Assembly (NCBI RefSeq): GCF_014648635.1
Contig: NZ_BMRM01000014.1
Coordinates: 62,001 to 126,000 of the forward strand
DNA: 64,000 nucleotides
Origin: Streptomyces cinerochromogenes
Lineage (GTDB): Bacteria; Actinomycetota; Actinomycetes; Streptomycetales; Streptomycetaceae
Direction of reading: 5' to 3'
Positions 61,040-64,000 of this stretch are shown piece after piece. Positions within the stretch are counted from its first letter, which is position 1. Each line of letters begins with the position of its first letter. The notes beneath the pieces are model-generated. The model did not search any database, was not told the origin of the DNA, and saw only the letters and a program-made list of their open reading frames with translations. A program made the translations under genes and the position numbers.

Positions 61040-61723
61040 ATGCGCGCCGCACCCCGCTCCCTGCTGACCGGACTGGCCGTCGCCGCGACAGCCCTGGCCG
61101 GCACCGTCACCTCCACCGTCGACGCCGTCCCGGCCCACGCGGCCGCCTGCAACGGCTACGTCGGACTCACCTTCGACGACGGCCCCTCGGGCGACCACAC
61201 CCCCGCCCTGCTCAACGCCCTGAGGCAGAACGGCCTGCGGGCCACGATGTTCAACGAGGGCCAGTTCGCCGCCGCCTATCCGGCCCAGGTCCGGGCCGAG
61301 GTGAACGCCGGTATGTGGATCGGCAACCACAGCTACACCCACCCTCATCTGACCCAGCTGAGCCAGGCGCAGGTCGACTCCGAGGTCTCCCGCACCCAGC
61401 AGGCGATCGCCGCGGCCGGCGGCGGCACGCCGCAGCTGTTCCGCCCGCCGTACGGCGAGACCAACGCCACCGTCCAGGCGGTGGAGAGCAAGTACGGGCT
61501 GAGGCAGATCATCTGGGACGTCGACTCGCAGGACTGGAACGGCGCGAGCACCGACGCGATCGTGCAGGCCGTGTCCCGGCTGAGCAACGGCCAGATCATC
61601 CTCATGCACGAATGGCCGGCCAACACCCTCGCCGCCATCCCGCGCATCGCCCAGACGCTGGCGAGCAAGGGTCTGTGCGCCGGCCGCATCTCCCCGCAGA
61701 CCGGCCGCGCCGTGGCGCCCTGA
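61040..61723 (+). CDS. Secreted CE4 polysaccharide deacetylase (acetyl xylan esterase type)
   Basis: 227 residues. Sec signal peptide ending VPAHAAA. All NodB motifs present: TFDDGPSGDH (Asp catalytic base), HSYTHPHL (metal His pair), RPPYGETNA, DVDSQDW and LMHEWP. Located 65 bp after the GH11 gene, as in streptomycete xylanase-acetylxylan esterase operons, so acetylated xylan is the likely substrate. Ends in a strong terminator. Confidence 0.9.
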   Translation: MRAAPRSLLTGLAVAATALAGTVTSTVDAVPAHAAACNGYVGLTFDDGPSGDHTPALLNALRQNGLRATMFNEGQFAAAYPAQVRAEVNAGMWIGNHSYTHPHLTQLSQAQVDSEVSRTQQAIAAAGGGTPQLFRPPYGETNATVQAVESKYGLRQIIWDVDSQDWNGASTDAIVQAVSRLSNGQIILMHEWPANTLAAIPRIAQTLASKGLCAGRISPQTGRAVAP

Positions 61724-61744
61724 CGGCCCTGCCGGTCCGCGACA

Positions 61745-61792
61745 ACGGGTCGGGGGTGGTTCCGGAGGAATCCGGAACCACCCCCGACCCGT
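61745..61792. terminator. Strong terminator after the GH11-CE4 operon
   Basis: Perfect 22-bp arms (61745-61766, 61771-61792) with loop GGAA. Could serve the convergent DUF4246 gene too. Confidence 0.9.
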
Positions 61793-61825
61793 GTGGGCAC
61801 GGGGTGACCGGAGATCTTCAGATCT

Positions 61826-63334
61826 TCAGTGCTCGCAGAGGGAGAATTCTCGTTCGTAGAGCTGCTCGTTGTGTTCGTCGACGAAGAACTTGCGTTCCCG
61901 CATGAGTTCTTCGCGGTAGTTCCTGGCCTGTTCAAGCGTCATGGTCGAGGTGGTGGACCAGGGTTGCTGCGGTGGCACGTCGGACGTCGAGACGATCCTC
62001 TCCGACGGGTCGACCAGGAAGAACGCGAGGATCTTGCGATGCCCCGGTCGGGTGGGGTCCACGAGGCGGAACGAGTCGACACGGTGTTGCAGGATGTTCG
62101 GGAACGCCAGGCAGCGGCCCGCCGGTGTCGGGACCGACCCCAGCACCTGGTTGAGTGCGTCTTCGTCCTCCAGGCCGTAGACCTCGCGCAGACCGTTGTC
62201 GTCGTTCTGTTCGTAGTGCGGGTCGTCGAGTGCCGCCCGGAAACCCAGCCGGCTTTCGGTGATGTTCTCGCTGTCCCAGTAGTAGATGCCGGTCGAGACG
62301 ATCCGCTCGTTCAGCATCCCCTCGACATGCCAGGAACCGCCAGGGTACTCGGGCTTGTCCGGGGTGAGATGGATGGTGGCGAGTTTGACGATGACCTGGA
62401 GGCGGCGGCCGCGCAGGTCGACCCGGGCGGACGCGTCGGGCACCTCGGGCGGGGTGAAGGGCGGGGCGTCCGGGACGACCGGGCGGCGGTTCTCCCACCA
62501 CTCGTCCTGGGCCTCCTCCCACGCACGGACGGCTTCGGCGTGGGCCGCCTCGTCACTGTAGGAGGACTCGTCCGGATACTCCGGTTGCGAGTCGTACCAC
62601 CCGTAGGGATCGGCCTCGATCCGCAGGGGCCGCGGATGGCGCAGGTCGGTGAGCACGTTCTCCATCAGCGGGCGCAAGCGCGCGAACAGCTCCGGCAGGA
62701 CGGAGGCCAGTTCGCGATGCGTCTCGGGGTGGACGTTGTTGACGTAGGAACGGAAGGTGACGTCACCGTCGTCACTGACGTCGACGTCCGTGGGCAGCCA
62801 CTGGAACTTCTCCGAGAACTCGTACTTCGAGTAGCGGTCCGTCGGGTTCCGCCAAGCCTGCTCGGGCGCGCCGCTCACGCCTCTCACCAGGCAGAACAGT
62901 GAGGGATGGACCAGGTCCAGTACCTGGCCGTCGGACCCGGGATGCCAGTCCTGTTCCTCTTCGGGGACCTGTTCCAGAACCCGGACCGCCTCGCGCAGCC
63001 GGGACCTGAGACGGTCGTCGACCAGTGTGTCCGACTGCCACACCCCGTCGACGGCGGACACCTCGATGCCGGTTCGCCCGTCCCGCAGCGCGGCGTAGTG
63101 CCCGAGTTCGGCAAGCACGTACCGGACCTGCGCCTCGGTGAGGCCCTGGGCGACCGCTTCCCGCGTCCACCTGGCCACGATGTCGGCGTCGTTCATCTTG
63201 TCGAACCACCCCGGCTTCGCCCGGATGTGCGAGCTGCACTGCATCATCTGCAGTTCCCGCAGCGTTCGGGGTGTCGCGAACGCTATGGAACGGGAAGCGT
63301 GAAAGGGCAGCGGAAAAGCAGACAGGCCGGTCAA
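61826..63334 (-). CDS. DUF4246 family protein, 2OG-Fe(II) oxygenase-like
   Basis: 502 residues from TTG 63334 (GGAGG ten bases upstream); a longer frame to 63394 is possible. N-terminus TPRTLRELQMMQCSSHIRAKPGWFDKMND and the body match DUF4246, a family frequent in fungi. The C-terminal half has an oxygenase-like pattern: GSWHVEGMLNERIVSTGIYYWDSENI (His-x-Glu), then FPNILQHRVDSFRL (second His) and GHRKILAFFLVDP (Arg region). Catalysis is inferred from this pattern. Substrate unknown. Confidence 0.83.
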   Translation of the reverse strand: MTGLSAFPLPFHASRSIAFATPRTLRELQMMQCSSHIRAKPGWFDKMNDADIVARWTREAVAQGLTEAQVRYVLAELGHYAALRDGRTGIEVSAVDGVWQSDTLVDDRLRSRLREAVRVLEQVPEEEQDWHPGSDGQVLDLVHPSLFCLVRGVSGAPEQAWRNPTDRYSKYEFSEKFQWLPTDVDVSDDGDVTFRSYVNNVHPETHRELASVLPELFARLRPLMENVLTDLRHPRPLRIEADPYGWYDSQPEYPDESSYSDEAAHAEAVRAWEEAQDEWWENRRPVVPDAPPFTPPEVPDASARVDLRGRRLQVIVKLATIHLTPDKPEYPGGSWHVEGMLNERIVSTGIYYWDSENITESRLGFRAALDDPHYEQNDDNGLREVYGLEDEDALNQVLGSVPTPAGRCLAFPNILQHRVDSFRLVDPTRPGHRKILAFFLVDPSERIVSTSDVPPQQPWSTTSTMTLEQARNYREELMRERKFFVDEHNEQLYEREFSLCEH

Positions 63335-63483
63335 TTCTCTTGGTCCTCCGCGTCGTTGTACGGCGGCGGGAAGGATAGCCCAGCACACTGACACCGGAGC
63401 CGGCGGAGAAGCGCGAGGGCGAGGCGGGATCGTGGCGAGCAGAGCCTGCCCGAAGCAGCTCAGCCGCGGACCGAAAATGACGA

Positions 63484-63517
63484 AAGGGCCGTTTCGGATT
63501 CCTCTGAAACAGCCCTT
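63484..63517 (-). terminator. Terminator of the second tRNA-Pro
   Basis: AAGGGC-C-GTTTC and GAAAC-A-GCCCTT form an interrupted stem 23 bp beyond the tRNA 3' end, unrelated in sequence to the hairpins at 8731 and 33668. Confidence 0.65.
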
Positions 63518-63539
63518 GACCTGCGAAAACCTTCACAAG

Positions 63540-63613
<74 letters not shown>

Positions 63614-63718
63614 TTGCTCTCACCCGCGGTGTCCCGCGTGATCGTGCGAACAGAACTTTACCCCACGTCCGGGGGTGTGCCGAAGAAGGCCCGGGCGGGG
63701 CGAGGGACAATCGGCGGT

Positions 63719-64000
63719 ATGACGAACGCGGGCGGATCGGATGCCAGGGACCGGGACCTGACCGGGCGGGCCCGGAACGCGCGGCCCCGGGACGGGCTCG
63801 GGCGCCCGCTGCCGTACGGCGCCGAGGGGGTCCCCCGGCAGCCGGAGGGCGTTCCGCGGGCGCCGTCGGAGACGGTCGCCGAGGCGCAGGAGCTGCTGGC
63901 CTCGGGGCGGCCGTTCCACGCGCACGAGGTGTTCGAGGACGCCTGGAAGGCGGGCCCCGAGGATGAGCGTGCCCTGTGGCGGGGGCTGGCCCAGCTGGCG
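63719..64000 (+). CDS. DUF309 domain protein, N-terminal part
   Basis: ATG 63719 opens a frame that runs off the window. After a basic, disordered N-terminus (RDLTGRARNARPRDG) comes the DUF309 signature ELLASGRPFHAHEVFEDAWKAGPEDERALWRGLAQL. The family is a small helical, probably metal-binding fold of unknown function. 94 residues are visible of perhaps 170. Confidence 0.8.
   Translation, partial: MTNAGGSDARDRDLTGRARNARPRDGLGRPLPYGAEGVPRQPEGVPRAPSETVAEAQELLASGRPFHAHEVFEDAWKAGPEDERALWRGLAQLA

Noticed and set aside
33849..63530. Second genomic island between the two tRNA-Pro genes
   Set aside because: No integrase, no fragmented tRNA or extra direct repeat, and base composition and gene types match the host chromosome. 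Kept only as a question about recombination.

Overview
The window is high-GC actinomycete DNA, almost certainly Streptomyces. Signs are GC-rich third codon positions, frequent GTG/TTG starts, DUF397/XRE pairs, LacI-controlled sugar ABC operons, and secreted GH10/GH11 xylanases with Tat or Sec signals. Two chromosome-like stretches (1-8.8 kb and 33.8-64 kb) flank a 25-kb integrated mobile element (8789-33770) whose GC is visibly lower in places.

Left flank (1-8700): the 3' end of a hydroxyproline-type catabolic cluster (FAD/[2Fe-2S] dehydrogenase fragment, DapA-family deaminase/aldolase, two-cysteine hydroxyproline epimerase, GntR regulator, APC permease). It is followed on the minus strand by a LytS-type histidine kinase, a sodium:solute symporter and its small membrane partner.

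Element (8789-33770): inserted in the 3' end of a tRNA-Pro(GGG) gene. A perfect 49-bp direct repeat bounds it. The right copy completes an intact tRNA, and the element also brings its own copy of the tRNA terminator hairpin. Beside attR are an excisionase and a tyrosine integrase. The cargo is plasmid-like: a ParA/RHH partition locus with an operator palindrome and duplicated 30-bp repeats, an 1.1-kb non-coding region full of iterons and inverted repeats (candidate origin), an SSB-fold protein, two HerA/TraG-type ATPases and a replication-relaxation protein, with no TraB/FtsK translocase recognised. Defence or stability genes are a PaeR7I-like (XhoI specificity) R-M pair, an Mrr-like nuclease and a DUF433/DUF5615 toxin-antitoxin pair. 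There is also a divergent set of Streptomyces accessory genes (XRE/DUF397/DUF6879 facing DUF6415/unknown/methyltransferase).

Right flank (33.8-64 kb): a TetR/MFS pair with twin operators; a LacI/oxidoreductase pair; an inositol-like cluster (LacI, Gfo/Idh/MocA dehydrogenase, IolE-like TIM barrel, ribose/inositol-type ABC transporter) with a decayed SDR gene; a sugar ABC transporter with a secreted GH5 enzyme; and a xylan-use block (GH3, bxlEFG-like ABC, LacI regulator, GH10, GH11, CE4 deacetylase) linked by CGAAA-N-TTTCG palindromes. It ends with a DUF4246 protein, a second identical tRNA-Pro(GGG), and the start of a DUF309 gene.
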